DNA from: Trebouxia sp. TZW2008
Taxonomy: Eukaryota > Chlorophyta > Trebouxiophyceae > Trebouxiales > Trebouxiaceae
Direction: 5' to 3'
Length of the DNA stretch: 64,000 nt
Assembly (NCBI GenBank): GCA_002118135.1
Contig: BDIU01000324.1
Span: 124,001-188,000, forward strand
This document shows, piece by piece, positions 44,401 to 64,000 of this stretch. The notes below the pieces were generated by a model. That model did not search any database. It was not told where the DNA came from and worked only from the letters and a program-made list of their open reading frames with translations. Each line of letters begins with the position of its first letter. Position 1 is the first letter of the stretch. The position numbers were made by a program, and so were the translations under genes.

Positions 44401-45888
44401 TTTGTATTGTTTCAATGGACAAGTTGGGCACTTTGCACCAACATCAATGGAGGCTCTTGGAAGTCTCGGGTCGGCTCCCAACAGACAAGTTGCACATAGT
44501 GCATCAAGTTGGACGGAAGCTTAGCTTGCAAAATGGCACAGGGTTGCTTGTTGTGACCGTGTTGATCTGTCACCCAGATGGAGCTTCAGGAGCTCTCTTA
44601 GCATTGACCTCTTGGACAGGTGGACTAGCCGTTTTGGCAGATAAGTGACCATGCAGAATGGACCTAGCCCATTATAGCCTAGCAAGGGCCATTGAGTCAT
44701 TTACCCTTTGTCTCTCTTCACGTGGCTGTGTCGAAGGCAATGTTGAGCCCAAGAGGAGTGACTTCATCATTTGAGAAGTCTGTGCTGATTGTACCTTTTG
44801 GGGTTGTTGCTGCAGATGGAGCTTCAGGAGCACTCCTGGCATTGACTTCTTGGACAGGTGGGCTAGCAACTTTGGCTGAGAAAAAGTCTCGCAGAATGGA
44901 GCTGGCCCATTACTGCCTAGCAAGGGCCATTGAGTCCTTTGCCCTGTGTCTCTCTTCATGGGGCTACGTCAGAGGCAACCTTGTGCCCAAGAGGATTGAC
45001 GTCATCATCTTCAGTGCTGCCACAGCCGCCATCATGCACTGCTATTCAGACTCGCGGGGCTGCCACCGGGACGTTTTCAAGAGCAAGTACCTGAATGTGC
45101 TGGACTTTGTGTTTGGCAACACTGGTGGGTCCCTTGTCTGTCTGCAAGTCATGCCTGCCTGGCAAGCACATCAGGCTACAAATGTTCTTGTAATGGGCTA
45201 CTGGTAATACGCTTCTAGTCATACGCTTGCCGAATAGCATCCTTTGCATGTGGAGACAGGTCTATAGTGGATGCTCGATGTGGTGTCATCTCCTTTTTCA
45301 AGCTAAGTGCCGTCTCACTGAGAAGCGCATCACAGCTGTTGGTGACCTGGGTGACCTGGAGAATTTGCGACAAGTCTATCTAAGCACACTGATTGCCTGG
45401 GTAGACACGCTTACAGTGGCCGCTGGTCATCATGTCATCCCCTGCCAGAAACTTGAATCAGTGTGTTTTGTGCCAGGCAAACACTGCAAGAACATGATAG
45501 GCAAACAAGCTTGTAGTTGCCATTCACCAACGTGCTACCTCCTGCTGTAAACTGCTCCAAGCGTGTCTTTTGAGATTATACAGTATGCTGTATCTACTGA
45601 ACCAGATGCGCAGCAACAGTGCAGAGTCACTGATGATGCAAGTTGTTTGATGCTGTTGCAGGTCTAGAAGAAGGCAGCATCAAGCATGTCCCGTCAACGT
45701 CTGACCTACTGAACAGGCTGCAAGAGGCTGGCATCTCTGTGCCCAGCAGGCAGGCCTTGCGCTCCCGCACTGCCTCCTTCTTAGGCTCACTGGAAAACCT
45801 GCATAGCCTCAGTGAAGATGCAGAGGCCAACTCGCCCAGACTTGAAACATTTGATGGCCCGCTGTCTGCACCAGAAGACAGCTTCTAG
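41466..45888 (+). CDS. TMEM135: TMEM135 (peroxisome/mitochondrion-linked membrane protein)
   Basis: Seven exons: 41466-41815, 41891-41953, 42190-42463, 42881-42996, 43870-44060, 44816-45124, 45662-45888; 509 residues, near the family's usual 450-500. TMEM135 proteins share Tim17-like membrane segments and act in mitochondrial fission and peroxisomal lipid or cholesterol handling in animals; algal roles are unknown. Seen in order: TAAWRAYVAGAAAGPSLMLT, TKDRHTSLALYIFLRGATL, the Cys-rich CPCDVLHPGQTCNDF, ALPVYLPVYIFPALLVHRK, and KKSRRMELAHYCLARAIES with AAIMHCY and FKSKYLNVLDF near the end, all typical. The tail after exon 6 is Ser-rich and probably variable. The acceptor of exon 4 is the least certain boundary. 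The introns around exons 5 and 6 carry several decayed exon-edge copies (separate entries). Confidence 0.9.
43263..43282 (+). repeat. (CT)n microsatellite
   Basis: Short CTCTCT run in the intron after exon 4 of TMEM135. Confidence 0.85.
43780..43840 (+). repeat. Decayed copy of TMEM135 exon 5 5' edge
   Basis: Behind its own GCAG acceptor, about 60 bp repeat the first part of exon 5 (shared CCAGTGTACCT, then TATTCC and GCCCT blocks) about 90 bp before the true acceptor at 43869. Confidence 0.85.
44135..44510 (+). repeat. Array of decayed copies of TMEM135 exon 5 3' edge
   Basis: The donor side of exon 5 (CTGCATTGGCTTCCAATGGA at about 44037-44056, followed by CAAGTGAGGCACC) recurs, progressively degraded, near 44135-44175 (CCTGCATTGGCTTCCGACAG), 44275-44305, 44370-44400, 44401-44430 and 44468-44505. 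Each keeps a GACAAG/GATAAG motif at the donor position followed by a short GCAC-containing block. Confidence 0.75.
44578..44775 (+). pseudogene. Pseudo-exon: tandem duplicate of TMEM135 exon 6
   Basis: About 200 bp beginning after CACCCAG (AG at 44576-44577) closely match exon 6 (from 44816), offset about 238 bp: both start ATGGAGCTTCAGGAGC and share CTAGCAAGGGCCATTGAGTC and later blocks. The copy has an in-frame stop and small indels in the segment equivalent to AEKKSRR and ends before the FSAATAA region, so it cannot replace the true exon. Confidence 0.9.
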
Positions 45889-46999
45889 ACAGTCAGTCAG
45901 CAGAAGCTTTTCCTGACTGGACAGTTAGTCAACAGAGGCTTCACTGACTATATTTTGTCCAAACTTTGTGGCATACGCATCAGCTTAGTTTTGAAATTGT
46001 GTCTCAGACTCTCTCACGTCCAAGTGAGTTGCGAGGCTGAAAGGCTTACAGTGCAGCAATAAAGGCATCATGTGCACAGCCCCTCGGGTGTGACAGTGTG
46101 AGAGTTGAGTGGCAGGCTTGCCCTGAGTGTTGTGAGTAGTTTTGTTCATCTGTGGCTGGGTGTTTGTACTCTAGTTTGTGTTTGCAAAAGTCCCGTTGAG
46201 TGTTGCTGTTGAACTAATCGGGTCCATGCATGCTTACAGCATTAGATCACCCTTTTCACCGGCCCTCTCAGCTGTGAGTGATGTGTTTATTGGCATTAAA
46301 CATGCTGCCGCTTTTGTGAGTGTACACGTATGGGAGCTGAAGCAAAAGCATGATAAGTTATGGTGCCACCTGCCAATCAATATCTGTATTCATTAGGGGA
46401 GAAGACGAACAGTCTCCCGATTGTGAATGCATCAGCACCTGAGGCAACGCTCTGTGAAAGCAGCGCTCCTGGAAAATATTCATTGGCAAATCAAGCTTTG
46501 AAATTCATGACGTTCCGAATTGAATTCAAGTTCAGCATGATGCAAAGGCTCGCGAATGCATGCACAGCGGCAGCTTTATTTGCTGCATTCACCGTGCAGC
46601 AGAGCAGGTGATGCTTGCGTCAATATCCACTATAGGGGACCTTCAAACATAGGTGTCTCGAGGTAGAGCATATCTTACATACGTTTGACTGATGTAACTG
46701 ACACATAACAGCGCTGAAAAGGCGCAGATTGATGCGTCGATGCAGACAAAGGTGCCACTGTCATTGGCTATTGGCTGAGTTTATTTTGAGTAGCAAATCA
46801 TCCAAATATTGATCAAATGTCAAACAGTGAACTGATGAGGCAGGGAACAATGCTTGTACTTGCAGTGCTACACAAAAGAACTGCTGCATGCCTGCTTACA
46901 TGCAGCAGGTGACAGTATGAGGTACAGTATACACCATTGTCAATTTTGCTATCTTGACCTTGCAATTGCTGCTAACACCCAAGCAGTCTGCCTACAGGC
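45889..46999. other. Convergent 3' flanks
   Basis: 1.1 kb between the TMEM135 stop and the pseudokinase B stop. No coding motif or element recognised. Confidence 0.5.
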
Positions 47000-49900
47000 T
47001 CAGCTTGCAAGTGCCTTTGCAGATGGCCAGACAGTCTTGGTGGAGAGCTGGCTCTCAGACCACTGCTCCATCATGTCTGAAGCCTTTCTACTGACATTGG
47101 CTGCGAGAACGGCTGCCTTGCCCTGAGTGCGCGTCAGCCAGCTGCCCTTGCCAGCCTGTTCTAGCGCTGAGTCGTCCCTTCTAGGGCCTGCACGCCTGCC
47201 AGGGCTGCTTGTGCCTGCCCTGCCACCAAATGCCCCTGTTGTGGTGGCGACCAGATGCGCAGGGTCCCTTGTCACCTTGATGCTCTGACTGACACCACTC
47301 TGAGTTTTGCTCAGGAGCTGTGTGGCTGAGGGTGTGGGGGATGGACTTGTGCCAAGGTCCAGTTCCTCCCAGTCAGGCACGAAGACTGCAGTGAGACCTC
47401 CACAGGGCGTTCTGTGCACATCTGCAGTTGGCAGACCAGACAGCAGCAGCGGGTACTTGGATTGCTTCCTGCTGTTCCCAGTGCTGTGCCTGTGCAGGGC
47501 TGACTCTGCACCACTGGTGCTGCCACCGCTGTTGCGCTGCAATGATAGCTGCGCAACACAGGTACTACCTGTTGCCTGAGCATGGCTGGCACTATTCACT
47601 GTGCCAGAGCTCTGACTAAGCCTAGCCACTAGGGAGCTCTTGTCAGTACTTGACTGGCTGCTCAGCACTGTGTGTTCACCAAAGCTACTGCTACGGCTGC
47701 CGCTGCTGTAGACAGGGCTGTAGTCTGCTTTGGCGGGAGACTGCTGAGGCTGATCTTGTACTGAGATCACGATAGGCCTTCTGATCAGAGAACCCAGACT
47801 GGCAGCCATCTTGGCTAGGGAAGTGGGTGTGTGCACTTCACCACTGACAGAATTGGAGCGTTCACGCTGGAGGCTTGCATAGGCTGGGCTAGTGTACAAG
47901 GACTGGGGGGAGGTGGGGCCTGAGGGGGACTTGAGGGGGCTGTAAGTGGGGTTGTTCAGCATGATCGGCAGCCAAGAGGGCCTTGTTGGACTGGTCATGC
48001 TAGCACAGGGGGAGCTGTCTGTGCTAGCAGTGAAAGAATTAGCACTAGACACGCTGGGGGAGATAGGATATGGGCTAGTTGCCATCTGGTATGGCTGCAG
48101 AGCAATGGTGAGGAGGGAGGGGGTTGGGGTTGCCTGGGCAACCCGCTTGGCGTGCCTCACTTCCTTCAGCAGGTGGAGCAGGCGGGTGTGCAGGTGGGCG
48201 GGGGTGGGACGGTGCAGGGGGTTGCTTTGCCTGCACTGCTTGACTAAGGCGCGCCACTGCTGAGGAACGTAGTCAGGGAGCTCCTGACCCTCAAGCCCTG
48301 CATGCAATATGACAACATGATGATCATTCGACATGACACCATGATTATGTTTGATATAACAGTATGACAATCATGTGACATTCCAATTGGAGCTCAAGAC
48401 AAGATGAACAACGTATCAACATGACATGACACTGACATCAGGGTGCAGGACATGCAATTCTTCCAGCGTTTGACAAAATGCATGACATGACAGTGCTGAT
48501 AAGTGAGGCAACCCATGAATGCCTGGTATTGCCAAGCTATTGGCTGGCAGTCAGAATGCGTGCTGCAAGCCAAAGCTTGAGAGTCCTGCTTACCAATGCT
48601 CAGGTAAGCTTATGTTCACAAGCATGCACAGCATGTGCTAAAAACTTCATGTCCACTTGTCATGAACTAAAATCTAGCAACTTAGCCAAGTCCAAGCATG
48701 TTTGCCAACGGCTGAACTGTCTTGCTGCAGTCCACTGATTCAAGCTGCCTAGCAGTCACGAAACACAAAAAAGAAGCATACCTGCTGACAAATCTTCCCC
48801 ACCCTCACAGGGAGATGGGGGGTCACAGCCCATGGCCATGAAGTAGCACACACCACCAAATTGGTAAATGTCAGCAGCAGGTAAGAGGGGCAACCCTGCC
48901 AGCCTCTGGGGGTACGTACACCACCTCACACCTGCAGTCAGCAGCCCAGTAGCATTTGCATGCCAGGAGCGCGCATCATTGCAATGTGTGGCAACATCTT
49001 ACACTGCATTGCAGTGATTAATATCAATATCACGTTTTGACGCATTTGCACCAGCGCACTGTGTGTGTCACCATGTGAATGCATCTCAAGGATGTATACT
49101 TTGAATTCCTTGCGTATTGCATGTCATACAATGGACCTTGCGCATCAACCTATTCTTTTTATACCCAGCAGACGAGCTGCATGCAGAGCGCCTTTGGGAG
49201 AACTTGCACACATCAGCAAGCTGAGAATGCCTCCTGGTATGCAGCATTTGAGTGCTGCCAATACGTACCTGTAGGGAGAGGGGCCGCACTGCACAGCCCT
49301 GGCTGTCAAGCTTGGCAGCAGCGCCAAGCCCAGCCAGCTTGATGTCATACTTAATGGGCTCTGGCTCACCTAGGCCCATGTTCAACTTTTCTGCCTTGAG
49401 GCTATCCTCCTTGCCAAACAGCTGCACATCAGCACAGTTTGAGCCCCAACAGGGTCTGTGAAATGAAGCAAGGCACCTGGCTTGTGCAGTCAGAGGTGAT
49501 ATGCAGCTGTGTATTTGAGACTGAAGAGATGTTCAGACTGCAAGAACTGCAACATGGCTCCATTTATGACACTGAGCCATGCAACAGAGTCTGCATTTTA
49601 CTGCATCATGTGTGGGGCATGTGCAGTCAGCAGCATGTGCCACATGCAGCAACATGCACCACCCTGCTATATCATGCATACAACCAGTGCTGATGTCAAC
49701 AGGAAAGGTGAAGGCACGGTAAGAACATACACAGACATGGTCAAGGATGAGGCCTCTGTGCAGCATGCAGCGATGGTGCCGAGCAGGACACATCACACTA
49801 CTGTGTTATGCATACAGCACATGCCGGCAGCAGCACACATTGAAGAAGCACAGCAGCGTGGACTTACAAGGACATGGTCAGGGGTGAGGCTTCTGTGCAG

Positions 49901-52900
49901 CATGCGGCGGCGGTGCAGGGCAGCCAGGGGCCGCAAGATGGCCTGCGCATGCTTCACTAGGTGAAACAGGGAGGGGCCCTGGTAGCCAACCCCCCTGGCA
50001 CCCCTCCTGCCCCATGCCTCTACCCTGCCAAACAAGCTGTCACTCAGTTAAGGCCACTGGAGATGCAGTTATAGCCAACAGGTGACGTGAGCCAAACATC
50101 ACATGATGCAATGTATTCTGAGAAATATGCTGAATGCTCCTTTAGGCTTGCAACGTGCCATGTGTGCTAGACTTCCTGGCGACACTGGCACAAGCATTGG
50201 CCTTGATTGAGCCAGACATAACCAGGATTGCCCGTGAGTAGATGATGTCGCGAGCAGCCGACTGCACGTAAAGCACAATGCATCACACACAACATTAGAC
50301 TCACCCCAGGCTCTTCCTGAGGGACATGTCAGCCATAGGCATGCCAAAGTAGGCAACCTGGCTGGGGCTGAAGGGCCTGTTGGGAGAGGCAGGGCCCTTC
50401 AGCCCCAGGAGGGTGATGGGCACCACATTGGGGTGGCGACACAGATGCAGCACAGCAGCCTCCTGCCCTACATCGTCTTCTACCTGGGATCCCACCATGG
50501 CATTGTCCTGCATGAGCATGAGCATGCAATCATTGCTGTAATGAAACGCTGCAATCAGCCCCTTGACGCATGGATGATGTGCACAGAACATACATGCCCA
50601 TCAGGATCTGCACAAGGTGTGTTTGCACAGCAGATGTGTCAGTGGCTAGATGATGACAGCTGATGTGTCCACTCAAGCAGCAAGCATGCATAGTCAGTGC
50701 GCACAGCAGGATGTTGCAATTGAGCAAAGCAAGCGATATGACACTGGTCATCAGGTACAAGTTTGGCCAAAGGTACATTACTGACAAAGCAAAATGCGTG
50801 ACATGCGGTGTTACATTGGCATCAGTCAAGTTGCCAGAACAGCATGCTGCGTGTTCATCAGTGCACAGCCCAGATGCCATTATGCCACATCGCATAGCTG
50901 AAAGGTAGAAAGCACTTACCAAGGCAATCTTGAGGACAGCAGGCTTGAGGTTGGCGGAGAAAGGAGGCATGCTTAGGATGGTCCTGTGACCCGGGCCTGA
51001 CCCCAAGTCCCCCCCTGCCTGCCACTCACCCCAGCATACCTGCAATAATGCAAACTTTCACTTAACAACCTTGTTACCAGTTGCCTGCTTTGCTGCATGC
51101 TGTCAGGAAGAAACAAGCTTGTAGTGGAAGAAAGTCAACAAACTTGCGCATGTCAAATGCAAACAAGGCATGGTGCGCACATTGTCTGACAGTGCTGGAA
51201 CAATCGTTCTGCCATGATGTATATTAGTAAGCAAACATCAGCAGCACTGCATAGCCACAAGATCAGCACTTAACACAATGACGCACACATCACTGCATAG
51301 CATGCTTCACTACATGAACAAATGACTGATGCATACCTGGGCGAGTTCAGTAGGCACAGCCTTCAGCAGCTCCTCAAAGGCACTTTTGTCCATCCACCGA
51401 CTGTCCTCCTCAGCACCAGCCTTGCTTTGCCCTGTGGCCTTAGGCTCAGCCTCTGCCTGAGTGACTTGGCACCTGTTGCTTGCATCAGTCTCAGACACAC
51501 AATTGTCTGCTGTGCTTGTGCTTGAGGGGTCTAGCAACTGAAGGTCCACCAGGGCTGATGTGGACGCTTGGGCAGGCGTGGCAGCACAGCTGAGGTCTAA
51601 TGCCACTAATGGCAAGTCTGCCAAAGACAGGCTGGAGGAGGTGTGCATTGACTCAGGGCTGCCAATGAAGGGGTCAGCACCTGTCACTCCTCCTCTGCTG
51701 CTCTCTGGGCTGTTCACTTCAAAGACAAGGCTGCTTGAAGCCTGTTCTTCAGTGTGGGTGTCAGCTATGACTGCAGTAGTGCAGGTGGATGACACAGGGG
51801 TAGGCACTTCCCACTCGACCGGCTCGTCACAACATGTCGTATCAGCAACCACCTGCTCCAGCAGCTCATGCATGACGCAGTCAGCCAGGCTGCACTGCTC
51901 CAAGTCTGTCACTCCTACGGTCACTGATACCTGACCAAGCGCTGCATCATGTATACCAAACCCGGCTGCATCTTGCTGCAGCTGACTGTTGACTGTTGGT
52001 GCTGTGAAGGGCACTGGGTGACTGTCAGCGGCTTGAGTATGCCTAGGAGTAGCAATTGCAGGGCTACCACAAGGGCTGGAGCTGATGATGTCAACTGATT
52101 GCACAGACTGCTGTGTAGCATGGCTGTAGTGTGCTTGCACATCTTCTGCAATGCCGCTGATGAGATCATCCACAACCAGGTCCACCACATAGCGCTGCAC
52201 TGTGATGCTGCTAGCCTCAATCACCACACCAGCTGACACAGCATGTACACTGTCCTTGGTGTTGCTTGTAGTGACAGTGTTGGTGATGTCAGCAAGGAGG
52301 GTGTTGTCAGCACAGGGTGTGGTTAGAACAGCTGCAGCTTTGGCCTTGGCTTCCTTTGAGGCTCTTGCGCATAGCCTGAATAGAGCTTCTGACAACAGGG
52401 CTGCAACGTCAGGGCTGTCAGATCTCATAGGTGGAGCAGAAGCTGCCTCAACACTGACATCATTTGTACTGCTCATGGGTGAATCAGAAGTTGCCTGGTC
52501 ATCAGGTGTACCGCTGGAATACAATGGGCAGGAGAAGCCAAATCGTGTCTGGCGTATTGACAGGTCGCTGGCTGAAGGTGATGATTGGTCCAGTACTGTC
52601 TCCTTGTTGACTGGACTGGGACTTGATCGTCCCCGTGAAGGGGTGTCTATGTGAAGGCTGTTGGGGTCAGAGCTGCGGCCGGAACTGTCGCACTCCAGGA
52701 AGATGACGCCTGTAGTGTCACTAGTAGATGACTTCTTGACGTCTGCCAAAGTAGACTGACTCTTTGAGGGAGACTCTGGTGTCGTCTGGACCACCTGCAC
52801 GCCATGTAGCAAGTTGATTTGCTGTTGTCACGTAGAGAGGGAGTGTTGAGCGGAACAGATCAGGTTTGCCAGCAGCAATGCAGCGCTTGCTTCGCAAAGT

Positions 52901-53198
52901 CCCACCTGGCTTGTCGCGAGTCCACATGCTGAGTGGGCCCCGGACTTGCTGCCCGTGAAGCAACCAACGACAGGAGCCGCTGCATGTCTTAGTGGGGCAG
53001 CAAGTCTCGTCAATACAGCCTGCAGAGGTCGCAAGCAGGTTGAATCAAAGATGGAGATGGCAGAGGGTGACCTATGTGGCTTGTGAATGGAAGCTGTACC
53101 TTGCAGGTGGACTTCGCACCACCTTGTCTGGCGATGCTGCGAACCTTTGGCTTCTTGCTGACTTCTTGAACCTTAAGGCACCTCAACAGGTATGGCAT
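47000..53198 (-). pseudogene. Pseudokinase copy B, frame-disrupted
   Basis: Nine exon equivalents mirror copy A: 53100-53198, 52906-53019, 51337-52794, 50920-51039, 50305-50507, 49868-50024, 49269-49421, 48782-48931, 47000-48297. Exons 2, 4, 5 and 6 have identical lengths in both copies (114, 120, 203, 157 nt). The kinase-like part keeps LKIAL, HRS in place of HRD and AGLG in place of DFG. Exon 7 has one extra base near its end compared with A and exon 8 lacks two bases (near 48876), so the total is not a multiple of three and an early stop follows the activation-loop region whichever phase is used. The exons before and after remain open. Either a recent pseudogene, a truncated N-terminal protein, or an assembly error. 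Confidence 0.8.
49700..49785 (-). repeat. Decayed copy of pseudokinase B exon 6 3' edge
   Basis: In the intron following exon 6 (low end 49868), a second version of the catalytic-loop end (reading RCMLHRGLILDHV) is present, about 130-150 bp on, as in copy A. Confidence 0.75.
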
Positions 53199-53682
53199 TG
53201 CGCACGTCAAGCAAGCACGTTGTCAAAGAAGCAGGCACGGCATGTCTAGTAAGAGCAGGGAAGCCAGTCACGGCCTATTTCAAATTTTGCCGCGCAAGAG
53301 CTACTGCTGAATAAGGCTGTACACACAAGTCGAAAGTTGAATCTGTTACAGCGGTGTTTGCCACTGGCATGCGCAACTTGTCGCTTGGATGCACCTTGTG
53401 CTTTGACCTAGCTACAGCAGGTGTTAGGAGCCAGATTCCCTGAAAGGTGCCATTCCTAGAGCGTGTGAGCGGAAATGTACACTCTAGTGCTCTGCTCGTC
53501 CACGGTGGACGGGTCTGCATTCTTGATCCACCTGCTGATGTCTGTGCTGGAGTGCCACTCCAGCTACATCGTCTGGAAGTTATGCCTTCAAGGGAAACAA
53601 AAACAGACTGCAGCTGCCCAGCACTGTCACTGAGAGGCTGCACATGCAATCAGACAGTCTAAACAGGTCAAGTGGCAGCTTG

Positions 53683-54433
53683 TCATGCAGTGTTGCTCTG
53701 CGCAATTGTCATGCACACATTATTAGACTGAATTTGCAAACGCTCAAGACGGTTGCTATGTGACAAAAGCACACATGACTTGTTGCTGATATGCTGCCTA
53801 CAACAGCCTAGAGCCCACAATGTGATGGAGGCGCCAATCTGCTGGCTGTCAAGGGCTTCATTAAGGGCCATGATGACCAGCAGCAACAGCACAGCAAAGA
53901 AGGCAAGAGCAGCTGCCCTGCCGTGCCAGCAATTGATGTCACAGATGCCGTGACTGATACATCATCTGCATGGGCAATTTCCCCATGCCATACAAGCTTT
54001 GGGCTTGACAAGAGCTCCAAGCCTGTAAGCAAGCACCAACCCTCACACTGACACTGAGGACCAGGCTCTTCCCCAGAAGCGGTCCCTAGAAGTGGCGCAG
54101 CAGCATGCCAGGGGTGGCGAAGGATTTAGCTATCAATACCTGACTTTCTCTTGAGGAACATCTGCAAGTATGGGTTGCTAGGGTTTATCTGTGGAACACA
54201 TGAACAGAATAACAACAACCCCTTTATATCCCTTTCAAATCTCTATGTCCTGCAAAACAAGGTTGCCTGTTCCACTGTTCCATAGAAAACTTTTAGAGAA
54301 AAATTAGTACATAGTACAGTACATCTACAGATTGTGTTAGACTTAATGGAACATGAGTTCTGAGTCAAGTCTATGAGTAAGGTGAGCTCCCCCCTACCTG
54401 CTGACCGGGCCTTTCCAGGGAAATGCTAGGGTT
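53683..54433 (-). CDS. Unidentified small gene, incomplete model
   Basis: Between RPB1 and pseudokinase B, two short exons fit by splice signals and phase: 54398-54433 (NPSISLERPGQQ) and 54140-54188 (INPSNPYLQMFLKRKS, ending in phase 1). Further left, about 53820-53950 contains a hydrophobic segment in one frame (GRAAALAFFAVLLLLVIMAL) and LELLSSPKLVWHGEIAHADD in another. The GRAA...helix recalls one-helix chlorophyll-binding-like proteins, but the core motif is incomplete and the frames could not be joined. Start and end are unknown; a 124-codon open frame at 53275-53649 may or may not belong. Confidence 0.35.
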
Positions 54434-54589
54434 CTGCAGAAGTGACTAGCATGATTATTTCGGAAATACAGAACCTGCAGAAGCTTCCACAGCAGCTGCA
54501 GACCATGTGTAGACCAATTGATCATTTACACTCAGGATAATCTTTGATCTTTCTGTGACATGGATCAGAGTCAGCAGTCAGTAAAGCAC

Positions 54590-64000
<9,411 letters not shown>

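Noticed and set aside
53275..53649. 124-codon frame on the - strand as an independent gene
   Set aside because: No family motif and no conserved neighbour; may be part of the small unidentified gene or chance.

Overview
The window is nuclear DNA of an intron-rich, roughly GC-balanced eukaryote, best explained as a green alga (inference: plant-type LRRs, a PGR7/GluTRBP-like plastid protein with an N-terminal extension, an AI-2E/TMEM245-like membrane protein, an RNA polymerase II CTD of YSPTSPx heptads, and a CEP20/FOR20 basal-body protein). Nearly every gene is cut into short exons, so long open frames are a poor guide. I rebuilt models from family conservation, splice signals, phase agreement and paralogue comparison. 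All completed models except the broken pseudokinase copy sum to whole codons.

Layout. 1-1131: possible 3' end of a + gene, unresolved. 1549-2563 (-): CEP20. 3058-4704 (+): Mpv17/PMP22 family with two competing last exons. 5795-9043 (-): TauD-type Fe(II)/2-oxoglutarate dioxygenase, carrying a dead LINE in one intron. 9883-14407 (-) and 24192-28629 (-): paralogous LRR proteins with a polytopic membrane domain. Between them, 15627-23936 (+): a 17-exon TMEM245/AI-2E-like protein holding a tiny LTR element and the only assembly gap. 30083-31263 (-): PGR7-like protein. 31575-38359 (+) and 47000-53198 (-): an inverted pair of large Ser-rich pseudokinases, the second damaged, enclosing a saposin-like secreted protein (39175-41112, -) and TMEM135 (41466-45888, +). 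53683-54433 (-): an unidentified small gene. 54590-64000 (-): the 3' part of RPB1, running off the window.

The most unusual property is structural. In at least eight places an exon edge together with its splice site has been tandemly duplicated (units of roughly 90-240 bp), and decaying copies remain in the adjacent intron or flank. A raised number of GC-AG introns (five clear among about 80) and the heptad-phased exons of the RPB1 CTD belong to the same picture of exon-edge turnover. The neighbouring genes do not form an evident pathway; local linkage looks driven by duplication (LRR pair, inverted pseudokinase pair) and by divergent promoters.
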